A stretch of 64,000 nucleotides of DNA from positions 1 through 64,000 of the forward strand of contig JAEULK010000014.1 in assembly GCA_016793775.1 (NCBI GenBank). The letters run 5' to 3'. The position numbers were made by a program, and so were the translations under genes. This DNA is from Sphingopyxis sp. GTDB taxonomy: Bacteria > Pseudomonadota > Alphaproteobacteria > Sphingomonadales > Sphingomonadaceae. Below the pieces are notes generated by a model. The model was not told the origin of the DNA, did no database searches, and worked only from the letters and a program-made list of their open reading frames with translations. Shown here in pieces: positions 7,820 through 17,776 of this stretch. The stretch's first letter is position 1. Each line of letters begins with the position of its first letter.

Positions 7820-9205
7820 TCAGGGCGCCTTGGCCGGTTCCGGTACGGGCGCCCTTTCCGCAACGGGCGTCGGCGCCGGTGTCGGTGTTGCGGCGGGTTC
7901 TGTCGCAGGGACGGCGACCGGCGCAGCGGGTTCGGGCTCTGGCATCGTCAGCGGCGGGGTGACGCTCAGGATCAGCCCCGCCAGCGCCGCCGACATCAGG
8001 TTGGACAGGCTGCCCGCGAGCAGCGCCTTCAGTCCCAGCTTGGCGATCAGCGGGCGCTGGTTGGGGGCAAGCCCGCCGGTCACCGCCATCTGGATCGCGA
8101 TCGAGCTGAAATTGGCGAAACCGCACAGCGCAAAGGTGCCGATCGCGATCGATACCGGCGACAGCGCGCCCGCCTTCTGCATGTCGCCGAGCGAATAGAA
8201 GGCGACGAATTCGTTGAGCACGACCTTGGTGCCGAACAGCGCGCCGACGCTGTCCGATTCGGCCCAGGGAACCCCCATCAGCCACAGCACGGGGCGGAAT
8301 ACCTGCCCGAGCAGCGCCTGGAACGACAGGCCCTCGACACCGACCCGGTCGCCGACTCCGGCCAGCAGCCCGTTGGCGAGCGCGACGAGCGCGACGAACG
8401 CCATGACCATCGCGCCGACCGCGACCGCCAGCTTGACGCCGGTCTGCGCACCCTGCGCCGCGGCCATGATGATGTTCGCGGGCTTTTCCTCGTCGTGGCT
8501 CGCCTCAGGCATGATGATCGGTTCGATGCCGATATCCTTGGGGTCGTCGGGCATCATGATCTTGGCCATCAGGATGCCGCCGGGTGCCGACATGAAGCTC
8601 GCCGCGAGCAGATAGGGGAGCAGATGCGGGCCGATCATGCCGGCGTAAGCGCCTAATATGGTGCCCGCGACCCCCGCCATGCCGACCGTCATCACCGTGA
8701 ACAGCTGCGCCGGGGTCAGGCTGGCCAGATAGGGGCGGATGACCAGCGGCGATTCGGACTGGCCGACGAAGATGTTCGCCGCCGCGCCCAGGCTTTCGAC
8801 CTTGGTGATGCCGGTGACCTTCTGGATCGCACCGCCGACCCATTTGATGATCAGCTGCATGATGCCGAGATAATAGAGGACCGAGATCAGCGAGGCGAAG
8901 AAGATGATCACCGGCAGGGCGCCGATCGCGAAAACCGCCTTGCCATAGGGTGCCTGGGTCAGCACTTCGCCGAACAGGAATTTCGTGCCTTCGTCGGCAT
9001 AGCTCAAGAGGTTCGACACCCCGGTCGACATCGCGCCGATCACCGCGCGGCCCCACGGCGTGCCGATCACCAGCAGCGCGAAACCGGCCTGGAGCAGGAA
9101 GGCGGGGATGACGACGCGCGGGCGGATCCAGCGGCGGTTCGACGAGAAGAGCACGGCGATCGCAAGCAATGCGACGATGCCGAGCAGACCGATCAGGCGT
9201 TCCAT
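7820..9205 (-). CDS. Concentrative nucleoside transporter, NupC/CNT family
   Basis: A 461-residue inner-membrane permease that imports nucleosides with H+ or Na+. It has multiple membrane segments and CNT motifs: a re-entrant loop near GQSESPLVIRPYL, GTKVVLNEFVAF in the substrate site and GFANFSSIAIQM near the end. The family normally ends soon after the last helix, but here the last about 45 residues form a proline/alanine/glutamate-rich tail (PEPEPAAPVAVPATEPAATP...). The gene is divergent from the S9 peptidase gene across a 147-base gap. Confidence 0.93.
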   Translation of the reverse strand: MERLIGLLGIVALLAIAVLFSSNRRWIRPRVVIPAFLLQAGFALLVIGTPWGRAVIGAMSTGVSNLLSYADEGTKFLFGEVLTQAPYGKAVFAIGALPVIIFFASLISVLYYLGIMQLIIKWVGGAIQKVTGITKVESLGAAANIFVGQSESPLVIRPYLASLTPAQLFTVMTVGMAGVAGTILGAYAGMIGPHLLPYLLAASFMSAPGGILMAKIMMPDDPKDIGIEPIIMPEASHDEEKPANIIMAAAQGAQTGVKLAVAVGAMVMAFVALVALANGLLAGVGDRVGVEGLSFQALLGQVFRPVLWLMGVPWAESDSVGALFGTKVVLNEFVAFYSLGDMQKAGALSPVSIAIGTFALCGFANFSSIAIQMAVTGGLAPNQRPLIAKLGLKALLAGSLSNLMSAALAGLILSVTPPLTMPEPEPAAPVAVPATEPAATPTPAPTPVAERAPVPEPAKAP

Positions 9206-9352
9206 AATATCAATGCGTCCCCCGCGAATTTCATGCGCCTGTCTAGCGGGCTGGGCGGCGGGAGCAAGGGGCGGTCGTCACCGCTCGCCGCACCCATGGC
9301 GCTTGGCGCGACCAAATTTCCTTTATACACAGGGGCATATTTTGGGGGTCGC

Positions 9353-11326
9353 ATGTTTCGTTTCTTGATCGCGGTGATTCTGCTCGCCGTTTCGCCGACG
9401 GCACTGGCTCAGGACGGCGCGGGCGCCGATGGCGGCCCGCCCGTTGCCAAGCCGACTGCCGCCAAGGTGTTGGAACCGCTGTCGACCGCGACATTCGCGC
9501 GGTTGCCCTTCCTTGAAATGGCCGAACTGTCGCCCAACGGACAGTCCGTCGCGGGAGTGTTCGCGATCAAGGGCGAGCCGCGGATCGGCATCATCCCGGT
9601 CGGCAAGGACATCAGCCAGACGGTCTTTGTCGGCGTGCCCGATCTGACCGAGGTCGACTGGATTCAATGGGTCGGGGACGACAATATCGTCGTCGGCCTG
9701 CGGGCGCTGGTGCCGGTCGAGGGCGATAATTGGTATATCTCGCGGCTGATCAGCGTCAGCCGCACGACGGGCAAGGCGACGCGCCTGCTCTGGGACCTGA
9801 ACGGACAGGATGCGGCGAGCATCGTCTGGGTGTCCACCGACGGCAGCCGCGAAATCCTCGTCGCGGGGCAGGCATCGGTCTATGTCGGCGATGGCTTCTG
9901 GCCCGCCGTCTATCGCGTCGATGTCGCCACGGGGCGCAAGAAGACCGAGATCAACGGGCGGGCCAGTGTCATGAACTGGGGTGCCGACCATCTTGGCCGG
10001 GTGCGCTACGGCATCGGCTATCGCGACCAGACGACGCAGGCGACGCTGATCTATCGCGGCGATGGCAAGGCCGCGTTTCGCTCGATCGACCGGGCGTCGC
10101 TACGCGACGACGAACAATTGTCGATCCCGTTCGTCTTCGTGCCCGGCACCGACCATGGCCTGGTCTATGCCGAGGCGCCCGACGGCCGCTCGGTGATCGC
10201 CGAGGTCGATCTGCCGACCGGCAAGCAGGTGCGGATCGCGCATCAGGTCGAGGGCGCCGATATCGAGGGTGCGATCCGCTCGCCCGACGGGTCGCGGCTG
10301 ATCGGCTTCTACACCTCCGACGACGCAAAGCCGGTCCAGTGGATCGACCCCGCGATGGCGGCGCATCAGAAGGAGCTGGACGCGGCATCGCCCCAGTCGC
10401 GTGTCCGCATCCAGAGTTATAGCAAGGACCTGTCGAAGCTGCTGGTGCGGATCAGCACCCCCGAAAATCCGGGTCTCTATTATTTTTACGACGCCGCGTC
10501 GGGGGCATTATCGAAGCTGGCCGAGGTGAACGAGGCGATCGGTAACAAGCGGCTGTCGCGGTCGAAATTCGTCCGCTACAAGGCGCGCGACGGGCTCGAA
10601 ATCGAAGGCGTGCTGACGATGCCGCGCGGGCGCGCGGCAACAAACCTGCCCTTCATCGTGATGCCGCACGGCGGCCCGTGGTCGCACGACACTTTGACCT
10701 ATGATTATTGGGCGCAGTTCCTCGCCGAGCGCGGCTACGCCGTACTCCAGCCCAACTTTCGCGGCTCGACCGGCTATGGCGACAAATTCCTGAAGGCGGG
10801 GCAGGGCCAGATGGGCTTTGCGATGCAGGACGATGTGACCGATGGCGTGCGCTGGGCGGTTGCCGAGGGGATCGCCGATCCAAAGCGTGTGTGCATCGTC
10901 GGAGCGTCCTATGGTGGCTATGCCGCGATGTGGGGCATCGCCAAGGATCCCGACCAATATCGCTGCGCAGTGTCGATCGCCGGCGTTGCGAATCTGCGGC
11001 GCGACGTCAACGACTTCGGAAACAGCTTTCGCGCCAAGCTCTATCGCGGCCAGTGGCAGAAAATGACCCCCGATTTCGCCGCGGTGTCGCCGATCAACGC
11101 GGTCGGCCGGATCAAGACGCCGTTGCTGCTGGTCCATGGCAAGAAGGACGTCACCGTCGACCATATCCAGTCAGTGAAGATGCACGGCGCCATGGCCAAG
11201 GCGGGCAAGTCTGTCGAATTCGTCTCGATCCCGCTCGCCGACCATTATTTTTCGCGCGAGGCCGACCGGATGACGCTGCTGACCGCGATCGAGACCTTCC
11301 TCGCCAAGCATAATCCGCCCGACTGA
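9353..11326 (+). CDS. S9 family prolyl oligopeptidase-like peptidase, secreted
   Basis: A 657-residue secreted serine peptidase (acylaminoacyl-peptidase/DPP-IV-like). After a signal peptide (MFRFLIAVILLAVSPTALAQ) comes a beta-propeller region (about 45-400) and an alpha/beta-hydrolase catalytic domain. The catalytic triad is visible: Ser519 in GASYGG, Asp599 in HGKKD and His631 in ADHYFS. MPHGGPW supplies the oxyanion HGGP motif. The frame is open further upstream to 9233, but the ATG at 9353 begins the signal peptide and follows a GGGGG run at 9344-9348. A weak promoter-like TATACA lies at 9324-9329. It probably trims short peptides in the periplasm. Confidence 0.92.
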   Translation: MFRFLIAVILLAVSPTALAQDGAGADGGPPVAKPTAAKVLEPLSTATFARLPFLEMAELSPNGQSVAGVFAIKGEPRIGIIPVGKDISQTVFVGVPDLTEVDWIQWVGDDNIVVGLRALVPVEGDNWYISRLISVSRTTGKATRLLWDLNGQDAASIVWVSTDGSREILVAGQASVYVGDGFWPAVYRVDVATGRKKTEINGRASVMNWGADHLGRVRYGIGYRDQTTQATLIYRGDGKAAFRSIDRASLRDDEQLSIPFVFVPGTDHGLVYAEAPDGRSVIAEVDLPTGKQVRIAHQVEGADIEGAIRSPDGSRLIGFYTSDDAKPVQWIDPAMAAHQKELDAASPQSRVRIQSYSKDLSKLLVRISTPENPGLYYFYDAASGALSKLAEVNEAIGNKRLSRSKFVRYKARDGLEIEGVLTMPRGRAATNLPFIVMPHGGPWSHDTLTYDYWAQFLAERGYAVLQPNFRGSTGYGDKFLKAGQGQMGFAMQDDVTDGVRWAVAEGIADPKRVCIVGASYGGYAAMWGIAKDPDQYRCAVSIAGVANLRRDVNDFGNSFRAKLYRGQWQKMTPDFAAVSPINAVGRIKTPLLLVHGKKDVTVDHIQSVKMHGAMAKAGKSVEFVSIPLADHYFSREADRMTLLTAIETFLAKHNPPD

Positions 11327-11369
11327 GCAGCATCTTTCCAGCGCCCGCAAAACCGACTATCGCGCGCCG

Positions 11370-12020
11370 ATGGAACAATCCTCGTCGCGCGCTATCGCCC
11401 CCTCGCTGTTTCTTTTCGCCATCCTTTATGGCGGCATGGTTCCGCTCGGCGGATTTCTGGGTGCGAAGCAGGTCGCGCTCGGGCCGCTCGCGGTCGAGGC
11501 GGGAATCTTTCCCTTCCTCACCCTCATCGCGATCTCCAGCGCCATTGCCGAACTCCATGGCCGCGTCGTCGCCGACCGGTTGGTGCGCTTCGGCTTCATC
11601 CCGCTGGTCGTCGCGATCGTCCTGACCGTCTTCGTGCTCCAGCTGCCGACCGACGAGGGCATGTACGAACCCGCGAAGGAAGCTTTCCCGATCATCGTCG
11701 GCCAGGGCTGGCGGATGATGGCGGCGGGCATCCTTGCCTATGGCGTGTCGGTCAGCCTCAACGTGTGGATCTTCTCGCGGATGACCGCGAACAACGGCCG
11801 GTTGCTCCCGATCCGCGGTTTCGTCGCGGCGGCGCTCAGCCAGATCGTCGACACGTTGATCTTCATCACGATCAGCTTTTACGGTGTCCGGCCGATCGCG
11901 GACCTGATGCTGGGGCAGATGCTGGCCAAGGTCGTGCTGTCGGCGGTGATGGTGCCGTTGCTGGTGATGGCGGTGGTTGCGATCGGGCGCCGCCTCGATG
12001 GCGCGGGAAAAGTCGCATGA
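11370..12020 (+). CDS. Queuosine precursor transporter, YhhQ/VUT family
   Basis: A 216-residue inner-membrane protein with about six hydrophobic segments. It matches the vitamin-uptake-transporter (VUT, formerly DUF165) family: [39 protein letters not shown] and the conserved [16 protein letters not shown]. YhhQ-type members import queuosine precursors (preQ0/preQ1) for tRNA modification. No queuosine gene lies next to it, so the substrate is family-based. Its stop overlaps the argB start (ATGA). It is the first gene of a compact same-strand cluster reaching marC at 15470. Confidence 0.88.
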   Translation: MEQSSSRAIAPSLFLFAILYGGMVPLGGFLGAKQVALGPLAVEAGIFPFLTLIAISSAIAELHGRVVADRLVRFGFIPLVVAIVLTVFVLQLPTDEGMYEPAKEAFPIIVGQGWRMMAAGILAYGVSVSLNVWIFSRMTANNGRLLPIRGFVAAALSQIVDTLIFITISFYGVRPIADLMLGQMLAKVVLSAVMVPLLVMAVVAIGRRLDGAGKVA

Positions 12021-12913
12021 ACCACGCCCCCGATCCCGCGATGCTGGCGAAAGCCGAGACGCTCGTCGAGGCTTTGCCCTATCTGCAGCGCTATGCCGGC
12101 CAGGCCTTCGTCATCAAATATGGCGGCCATGCGATGGGCGACCCCGAGGCGCAGCGCGACTTCGCCGAGGATGTCGTGCTGCTGAAAGCCGTCGGCATCA
12201 ACCCGGTGGTCGTCCATGGCGGCGGGCCGCAGATCGGCGCGATGCTGAAACAGCTCGGCATCGAATCGACCTTCGTCGGCGGGCTGCGCGTCACCGATGC
12301 CGCGACCGCCGAGGTCGCCGAGATGGTGCTGGCAGGCAAGATCAACAAGGAAATCGTCGGCTGGATCGCTGCGCTGGGCGGGCGTGCAGTCGGTATTTCG
12401 GGCAAGGATGCCAATCTGGTGCTCGCCGAAAAAGTGTCGCGCAGCGAAGCCGACCCCAATTCGGGGATCGAGCGCCATGTCGATCTTGGCTTCGTCGGCG
12501 AACCCGTCGCGGTCGATCCGACGATCCTCCGGAACCTGACCAAAGACAATTTCATCCCGATCGTCGCGCCGGTCGCGCTCGGCGCCGATGGCGCCACCTA
12601 TAATATCAACGCCGACACGATGGCGGGGGCGATCGCCGGGGCGCTGGGGGCGACGCGCTTCTTCCTGCTCACCGACGTCGCGGGGGTGCTGGGCAAGGAC
12701 GGCAATTTGCTCACCGATCTCGACCGTCCGGCGATCGATATGCTCAAGGCGGACGGCACGATAACCGGCGGCATGATCCCGAAGGTCGAAACCTGCGTCG
12801 CGGCGGTCGATGCCGGTGTCGAGGCGGCGGTCATCCTCGATGGGCGGGTGCCGCACGCGATGCTGCTCGAAATTTTCACCGCACGGGGTGCGGGCACGCT
12901 CATTCATCGCTAA
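12017..12913 (+). CDS. argB: Acetylglutamate kinase
   Basis: A 298-residue amino-acid kinase that phosphorylates N-acetylglutamate, the second step of arginine synthesis. Motifs in order are [10 protein letters not shown] (ATP-binding loop), [13 protein letters not shown] (substrate loop), and [16 protein letters not shown] followed by the LLTDVAGVL segment. The [10 protein letters not shown] near the C-terminus is typical. The frame is open upstream inside the transporter gene, but the ATG at 12017 (ATGA overlap with the preceding stop) gives the normal length and N-terminus. It is a lone arginine gene among unrelated neighbours, as is usual in sphingomonads. Confidence 0.97.
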   Translation: MNHAPDPAMLAKAETLVEALPYLQRYAGQAFVIKYGGHAMGDPEAQRDFAEDVVLLKAVGINPVVVHGGGPQIGAMLKQLGIESTFVGGLRVTDAATAEVAEMVLAGKINKEIVGWIAALGGRAVGISGKDANLVLAEKVSRSEADPNSGIERHVDLGFVGEPVAVDPTILRNLTKDNFIPIVAPVALGADGATYNINADTMAGAIAGALGATRFFLLTDVAGVLGKDGNLLTDLDRPAIDMLKADGTITGGMIPKVETCVAAVDAGVEAAVILDGRVPHAMLLEIFTARGAGTLIHR

Positions 12914-12948
12914 ACTGACGTCATCGACCTTTTCGGCCGGAGCTTTTG

Positions 12949-13257
12949 ATGTATTTCATGTTTCTCGATATCCTGGCGATCCTCCTCAACATCCTGTGGT
13001 GGATCATCATCGTCCAGGCGGTGATGTCGTGGCTGCTCGCCTTCAACGTCATCAACACCCATAATGAATTCGTGCGCCAATTGTGGCTGGTGCTCGAACG
13101 GATCACCGAGCCGCTCTATCGCCCGATCCGACGGATCATGCCCGATTTCGGCGGCATCGACCTGACCCCGATGGTGGTGCTGATCCTGCTGATCATCATC
13201 CGCGGCCCGGTGCTGAACTATCTGTACCAGGTCGGCGCCAACGCCGGCTTGGCCTGA
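12949..13257 (+). CDS. YggT family membrane protein
   Basis: A 102-residue protein with two membrane segments (about 5-30 and 70-90) flanking a short loop [23 protein letters not shown], which is the YggT signature ([10 protein letters not shown]). In other bacteria YggT-type proteins have been linked to osmotic stress tolerance and to the division/shape region, but the molecular role is unsettled. A TTG one codon upstream is possible; ATG 12949 is preferred. It begins 35 bases after argB and ends 4 bases before folD. Confidence 0.9.
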   Translation: MYFMFLDILAILLNILWWIIIVQAVMSWLLAFNVINTHNEFVRQLWLVLERITEPLYRPIRRIMPDFGGIDLTPMVVLILLIIIRGPVLNYLYQVGANAGLA

Positions 13258-13261
13258 TCCG

Positions 13262-14173
13262 ATGGCGACGGGGGCCGACACCGTAGCGCAGGTCATCGAC
13301 GGCAAGGCCTTCGCCGCCGGTCTGCGCAAACGGATCGCCGATGCGGTGCCCGCCTTTGTCGCGGCGATGGGCCGCGCGCCAGGGCTCGCGGTGGTGCTCG
13401 TCGGCGACGATCCGGCGAGCGCGGTCTATGTCGGTTCCAAAGGCAAGGCGACCATCGCCGCCGGCATGGCGAGTTTCGAGCATCGCCTGCCCGCGACCGC
13501 GACGCAGGGCGAGGTGGAGGCGCTGCTCGCGGCGCTCAACGCCGACGAGGCGGTCGACGGCATATTGCTCCAGCTGCCGCTGCCCGGTCACCTCGACGAA
13601 CAGGCGGCGGTCGCAACGATCGATCCCGACAAGGATGTCGACGGGCTGACCCCGGTCAGCGCCGGCCGCCTCGCGATCGGCATACCCGGCATGGTGCCTT
13701 GCACCCCTTATGGCTGCCTGCTGCTGCTTCAGGATCGGCTCGGCGACCTGTCGGGCAAGGATGCGATCGTCGTGGGCCGCTCGATCCTCGTCGGCAAGCC
13801 GATGGCGACACTGCTGCTCGGCGCGAATTGCACCGTCACCATGGCGCACAGCCGGACGAAGAATCTCGCCGACGCCGTGCGCCGCGCCGATATCGTCGTC
13901 GCGGCGGCCGGCCGCGCCGAAATGGTCAAGGGCGACTGGATCAAGCCCGGCGCGGCGGTCATCGACGTCGGTATCAATCGGCTGCCGCCCGCCGCGGGCG
14001 AGGCGAAGGGCCGGCTGGTCGGCGACGTCGATTATGCCTCGGTGCTGCCGCTCGCCTCGGCGATCACGCCCGTCCCGGGCGGCGTCGGTCCGATGACGAT
14101 CGCCTGCCTGCTGCGCAATACGCTCGTCGCGGCGTTTCGCCGCGCCGGCCTCGCCGATCCGGAGGGTTTCTGA
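13262..14173 (+). CDS. folD: Bifunctional 5,10-methylene-THF dehydrogenase / cyclohydrolase
   Basis: A 303-residue cytosolic enzyme of one-carbon metabolism that interconverts methylene-, methenyl- and 10-formyl-tetrahydrofolate with NADP. It shows the FolD landmarks: [20 protein letters not shown] with the catalytic lysine, [25 protein letters not shown], the NADP-binding [13 protein letters not shown] and [11 protein letters not shown]. Length is standard. The stop codon shares one base with the start of the next gene (TGATG), indicating coupled translation within the cluster. Confidence 0.97.
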   Translation: MATGADTVAQVIDGKAFAAGLRKRIADAVPAFVAAMGRAPGLAVVLVGDDPASAVYVGSKGKATIAAGMASFEHRLPATATQGEVEALLAALNADEAVDGILLQLPLPGHLDEQAAVATIDPDKDVDGLTPVSAGRLAIGIPGMVPCTPYGCLLLLQDRLGDLSGKDAIVVGRSILVGKPMATLLLGANCTVTMAHSRTKNLADAVRRADIVVAAAGRAEMVKGDWIKPGAAVIDVGINRLPPAAGEAKGRLVGDVDYASVLPLASAITPVPGGVGPMTIACLLRNTLVAAFRRAGLADPEGF

Positions 14174-14844
14174 TGCGCCGTTCTATCCTCGCCGTCGCAG
14201 CCTTTGGGGTGATCGCGGGCGGCGCGGTGTCGGCGCGCGAGCGCGACCCGCTGGCCGCAAACCCCAGCGCCTTCATCGCCGCCGAGATCGCCTTTTCGCG
14301 GCTGGCGCAAGAGAAGGGCCAATGGACGGCGTTTCGCGAAACATCGGCGCCCGAGGCGGTGATGTTCGTGCCGCAGCGGGTGAAGGCGCGCGACTGGCTG
14401 AAGTCTCAGAAGGACCCGGCCGAGGCGGTGAAGTGGCAGCCGCACGCGGTCTATATCAGCTGCGACGGCAATGTCGGGGTGACCACCGGCGCCTGGCAGA
14501 AGGGACCGGCCAACGGCTATTTCACCACCGTGTGGCTGCGCGATCCCAAAAAGGGCAAGCTTGCCTGGATCCTCGACCATGGTGACGCGCTCGCGGCGCC
14601 GCGCGAGGCCCCCGATTACATCGCCTCGAAGCAGGCGAAATGCGGCTCGCGCCCGGGCGTGGCGATCGAGGGCGGTAATGAGGGCGAGGACCGCGCGGTC
14701 GGCCTGTCGCCCGACCAGACTTTGAACTGGACCTCGGTCGTCCAGCCGGGCGGCGCCCGCCGGATCACCGTCCGGCTGTGGGACGGCAGCGCGATGCAGC
14801 CGGTTATCGACGACCTGGTCGCCGCACCGGCACCGAAAGCCTGA
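14173..14844 (+). CDS. Secreted NTF2-like (DUF4440-type) hypothetical protein
   Basis: A 223-residue protein with a signal peptide ([21 protein letters not shown]). The region after it (FIAAEIAFSRLAQEKGQWTAFRETSAPEAVMFVPQ..., ISCDGNVGVTTGAWQ) has the look of the SnoaL/DUF4440 cone fold: an N-terminal helix, then strands ending with a dynamic W/G-rich region. The C-terminal 70 residues are extra and acidic-to-neutral. It overlaps folD and marC by one base each, so it is produced with them, but no functional link to folate is apparent. Function unknown. Confidence 0.75.
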   Translation: MRRSILAVAAFGVIAGGAVSARERDPLAANPSAFIAAEIAFSRLAQEKGQWTAFRETSAPEAVMFVPQRVKARDWLKSQKDPAEAVKWQPHAVYISCDGNVGVTTGAWQKGPANGYFTTVWLRDPKKGKLAWILDHGDALAAPREAPDYIASKQAKCGSRPGVAIEGGNEGEDRAVGLSPDQTLNWTSVVQPGGARRITVRLWDGSAMQPVIDDLVAAPAPKA

Positions 14845-15470
14845 TGCTCGACCTCTTCATCTCGGCCTTCGTCACCCTGTTCGTGGTGATCGACCCGCCG
14901 GGCTGCGCGCCGATCTATGCCAGCCTGACGACGGGCGCGAGCGCGGCGCAGCGCCGTTCGATGGCGATCCGGGCGACGATCATTGCCGGCGGCATCCTGG
15001 TCTTTTTCGCGATGTTCGGCGAGGCTTTGCTCAGCTTCCTGCACATCGACCTCGACAGTTTTCGCATCGCGGGCGGGCTGATGCTGTTCATCATCGCGAT
15101 CGACATGGTGTTCGAAAAGCGCACCGAGCGTCGCGAGCAGCGCGCCGAAAAGGTCAAGGCGAGCCCCGAAGTCGAGGATGTGTCGGTGTTCCCGATGGCG
15201 ATGCCGATGCTCGCGGGGCCGGGGTCGATCGCCTCGGTGATGCTGCTGGTGTCGCAGAACAACGGACTCGACCGCGCTTTCGTGATCTTCGGCGCGCTGC
15301 TGCTCGTGCTGCTGCTCACGCTTGCCGCCTTGCTCGCGGCTGGGCCGCTGATGCGGCTGATCGGCAACAAGGGCGAGGCGGTGATCACCCGGCTGCTCGG
15401 TGTGCTGCTCGCCGCGCTCGCGGCGCAATTCGTCATCGACGGGATCAAGGCGAGCTTCAATCTCGCGTAA
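14844..15470 (+). CDS. MarC family integral membrane protein
   Basis: A 208-residue inner-membrane protein with six predicted helices and the MarC/UPF0056 signature FVVIDPPGCAPIYASLT at the N-terminus, GGLMLFIIAIDMVF in the middle and PMAMPMLAGPGSIASVML around 110. E. coli MarC was once linked to multiple antibiotic resistance, but that link has been withdrawn and the role is unknown. The ATG at 14844 shares a base with the preceding TGA; no separate ribosome binding site is needed. Last gene of the cluster. Confidence 0.92.
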   Translation: MLDLFISAFVTLFVVIDPPGCAPIYASLTTGASAAQRRSMAIRATIIAGGILVFFAMFGEALLSFLHIDLDSFRIAGGLMLFIIAIDMVFEKRTERREQRAEKVKASPEVEDVSVFPMAMPMLAGPGSIASVMLLVSQNNGLDRAFVIFGALLLVLLLTLAALLAAGPLMRLIGNKGEAVITRLLGVLLAALAAQFVIDGIKASFNLA

Positions 15471-15501
15471 AAAGAGGGCGCCGCCCGCAGGCGACGCCCT
15501 T
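15468..15501 (-). terminator. Rho-independent terminator of the ompA-like gene, overlapping the marC stop
   Basis: Read on the minus strand, an 11-bp stem (one G-T wobble) with a four-base loop spans 15475-15500 and is followed by a T run at 15468-15474. The T run is the complement of the marC stop and the A's after it. It lies just downstream of the OmpA lipoprotein gene, and lacks a T run in the plus direction. Confidence 0.85.
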
Positions 15502-15523
15502 CCTCCATCCACTGGAAGGTAGA

Positions 15524-16213
15524 TCAGCCCGCGTTGTTCACGTCGTTCTGGGTGACCGGCGCGATGCGGATTTCGACGCGGCGGTTGCACTGATAATCGG
15601 CCTCGCTCGTCTCGGGCGAACATTTCAGCTGCGATTCGCCGAAGCCCGCGGTCGCCATGCGCGCACGCTGGATGCCGCGGCCGCCGAGATAATCGGCGAC
15701 CGAGGCCGCGCGGCGTTCGGACAGGCCCTGGTTATAGCTGTCGCTGCCGGTCGAATCGGTGTGGCCATAGACGTCGATATAGGTCGACGGATATTCGGCG
15801 AGGGTCGAGGCGACGCTGTCGAGCGCGCTGCGGAACTGCGATTTCACCAGCGCGCTGTTGTAGTCGAAGGTCACGTCGCCGGGCATGTTGAGCACTAGCT
15901 GGTCGCCCTGGCGCTCGACGTCGATGCCGGTGCCCGCGGTGCGTTCGCGCAATTTCTTTTCCTGCTGGTCCATATAATAGCCGACGCCCGCGCCGGCGAC
16001 CGCGCCGATGCCCGCGCCGACGATTTCCTCGGTGCGGCTGTGCTTGCCGCCGATCAGGTCACCGAGCAGATAGCCGCCGAGCGCGCCGCCGACGCCGCCG
16101 ATGGCGGCCTTGGAAATCTTCTTCTCGCCGGTCGCCGGGTCGGTGACGCAGGCCGCCAGGCCGACGGCGGCGATGCTCGCCAGGGCGGCGAGTTTGATGG
16201 TCTTGATATTCAT
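15524..16213 (-). CDS. OmpA-family lipoprotein (YiaD-like)
   Basis: A 229-residue envelope protein. Its N-terminus ends in the lipobox-like GLAAC (Cys22) after a short hydrophobic signal. Residues about 35-85 form a glycine-zipper region (IGGVGGALGGYLLGDLIGG, AGIGAVAGAGVGYYMD). The C-terminal OmpA domain (about 115-229) has the peptidoglycan-binding pattern VYGHTDSTGSDSYNQGLSERR and CNRRVEI. It likely tethers the outer membrane to peptidoglycan. The start at 16213 is followed by a canonical signal; GGGAGC lies upstream on its strand. Confidence 0.92.
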   Translation of the reverse strand: MNIKTIKLAALASIAAVGLAACVTDPATGEKKISKAAIGGVGGALGGYLLGDLIGGKHSRTEEIVGAGIGAVAGAGVGYYMDQQEKKLRERTAGTGIDVERQGDQLVLNMPGDVTFDYNSALVKSQFRSALDSVASTLAEYPSTYIDVYGHTDSTGSDSYNQGLSERRAASVADYLGGRGIQRARMATAGFGESQLKCSPETSEADYQCNRRVEIRIAPVTQNDVNNAG

Positions 16214-16439
16214 TGATGCGCTCCCTTTTTGCGCGGCCCGCCGATGGAGGGCGTTGCTGTCGCCGTGCCGATAACATCCGGCCGCGCCTCTGGTTCCATT
16301 CATCGCCTGAACCCGGGATGGGCGCGGCGCCCTGCGGTGGTTCGGACGTGCCATTGTGCAGATCGCCGCCTTTCGCCTATAGGGCGGTGATGACCGAAAC
16401 CGACAGGGGCCAGGCGCGAGTGCGCCGGACACAAAACTG

Positions 16440-17762
16440 ATGACCCCTTTTCCCTGGGGCGACGTCGCGATCATCGCGGTCCTCGTCCTGCTCAACGGCG
16501 TTTTCGCCATGTCCGAACTGGCCATCGTCTCGGCCCGCGATCCGCGGTTGCAGGCGGCCGAGAAGCGCGGCATCCGCGGCGCCAGGATTGCGCGCCAGCT
16601 GGCCTCCGACCCCGGCCGCTTCCTGTCGACGGTGCAGGTCGGCATCACGCTGATCGGCGTCCTGACCGGCGCCTATTCGGGCGCGAGCCTGGGCCAGCCG
16701 GTCGCCGAGCGGTTGGAGCCGATCTTCGGTTTCGACGATGAGACCGCGATGACCGTGGCCTTTGCGGTCGTCATCGCGGTGACCACCTATTTTTCGCTGA
16801 TCGCGGGCGAACTGGTGCCCAAGCAATTCGCGCTGCGCGCGCCCGAACGCATCGCGATCGTCATGGCGGCGCCGATGCTGTGGCTGTCGCGCATCGCCGC
16901 GCCGCTCGTCTGGCTGCTCAACAACAGCTCGGGTCTCGTTTTCCGCCTGCTCGGCCTCAGCCGCGAATCGGAAGACCGGGTGACCGCCGAGGAATTGCAT
17001 CTGATCGTCGCCGAAGCATCGAAATCGGGGGTGATCGAGGAAAGCGAACGCGCGATCATCTCGGGCGTCGTGCGCCTCGCCGACCGCCCGGTGCGCGAGG
17101 TGATGACGCCGCGCATCGAGGTCGACTGGATCGACATCGCGGCTGACGCCGACGCGGTGCGCGCCAAATTGCTCGAAAGCCCGCACACCCGCCTGCCGGT
17201 GGCGCGCGGGTCGGTCGACGATATCATCGGGGTGGTGCAGGCGCGCGACATCGCGGGCGCGCTGTTCCGAGGCGAAACGCTCGACCTCGAACAGCTCACG
17301 CGCCGCGCGACGGTGATCCACGACCAGATCGACGCGATGGACGCGCTCGAAAGCCTGCGCGTCGCCGAGGTGCCGGTGCTGCTCGTCCACGACGAATATG
17401 GCCATTTCGAAGGCATGGTTACCCCCGCCGACCTGCTCTCGGCGATCGCCGGCGAATTCGCGTCGGACCAGGATATCGGCAGCGAGCCGTTCGTGGTCGA
17501 ACGCGACGACGGCAGCCTGCTGATCGCGGGGTCGATGCCCGCCGACCAGATGGCCGAGCGGCTGGGAATCGAACTCGGCGAAGACCGCGACTATGCGACC
17601 GCCGCGGGTCATGCGTTGGCGATCCTGAAGCATCTGCCCAAGGAGGGCGAGGTGTTCCGGGACCGCGGCTGGCGTTTCGAGATCGTCGATATGGACGGGC
17701 GCAAGATCGACAAATTGCTGGTCAGCGAGATCGTCAAGCCGAAGGCCGGCGAGGGCGAATAG
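16440..17762 (+). CDS. CorC/HlyC family protein (DUF21 - CBS pair - CorC_HlyC)
   Basis: A 440-residue inner-membrane protein of the hemolysin C/CorC (CNNM-like) family. It has an N-terminal DUF21 transmembrane domain (about 5-190, LLNGVFAMSELAIVSAR motif), two CBS domains (about 215-335, VMTPRIEVDWID and VPVLLVHDEYGHFEG) and a C-terminal CorC_HlyC domain (about 350-435). Homologues bind adenine nucleotides through CBS and are tied to Mg2+/Co2+ efflux or membrane integrity. A promoter-like TTGTGC-N18-TATAGG is at 16354-16383 but is only a weak match. Confidence 0.92.
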   Translation: MTPFPWGDVAIIAVLVLLNGVFAMSELAIVSARDPRLQAAEKRGIRGARIARQLASDPGRFLSTVQVGITLIGVLTGAYSGASLGQPVAERLEPIFGFDDETAMTVAFAVVIAVTTYFSLIAGELVPKQFALRAPERIAIVMAAPMLWLSRIAAPLVWLLNNSSGLVFRLLGLSRESEDRVTAEELHLIVAEASKSGVIEESERAIISGVVRLADRPVREVMTPRIEVDWIDIAADADAVRAKLLESPHTRLPVARGSVDDIIGVVQARDIAGALFRGETLDLEQLTRRATVIHDQIDAMDALESLRVAEVPVLLVHDEYGHFEGMVTPADLLSAIAGEFASDQDIGSEPFVVERDDGSLLIAGSMPADQMAERLGIELGEDRDYATAAGHALAILKHLPKEGEVFRDRGWRFEIVDMDGRKIDKLLVSEIVKPKAGEGE

Positions 17763-17776
17763 GGTCTGTCGGTGGC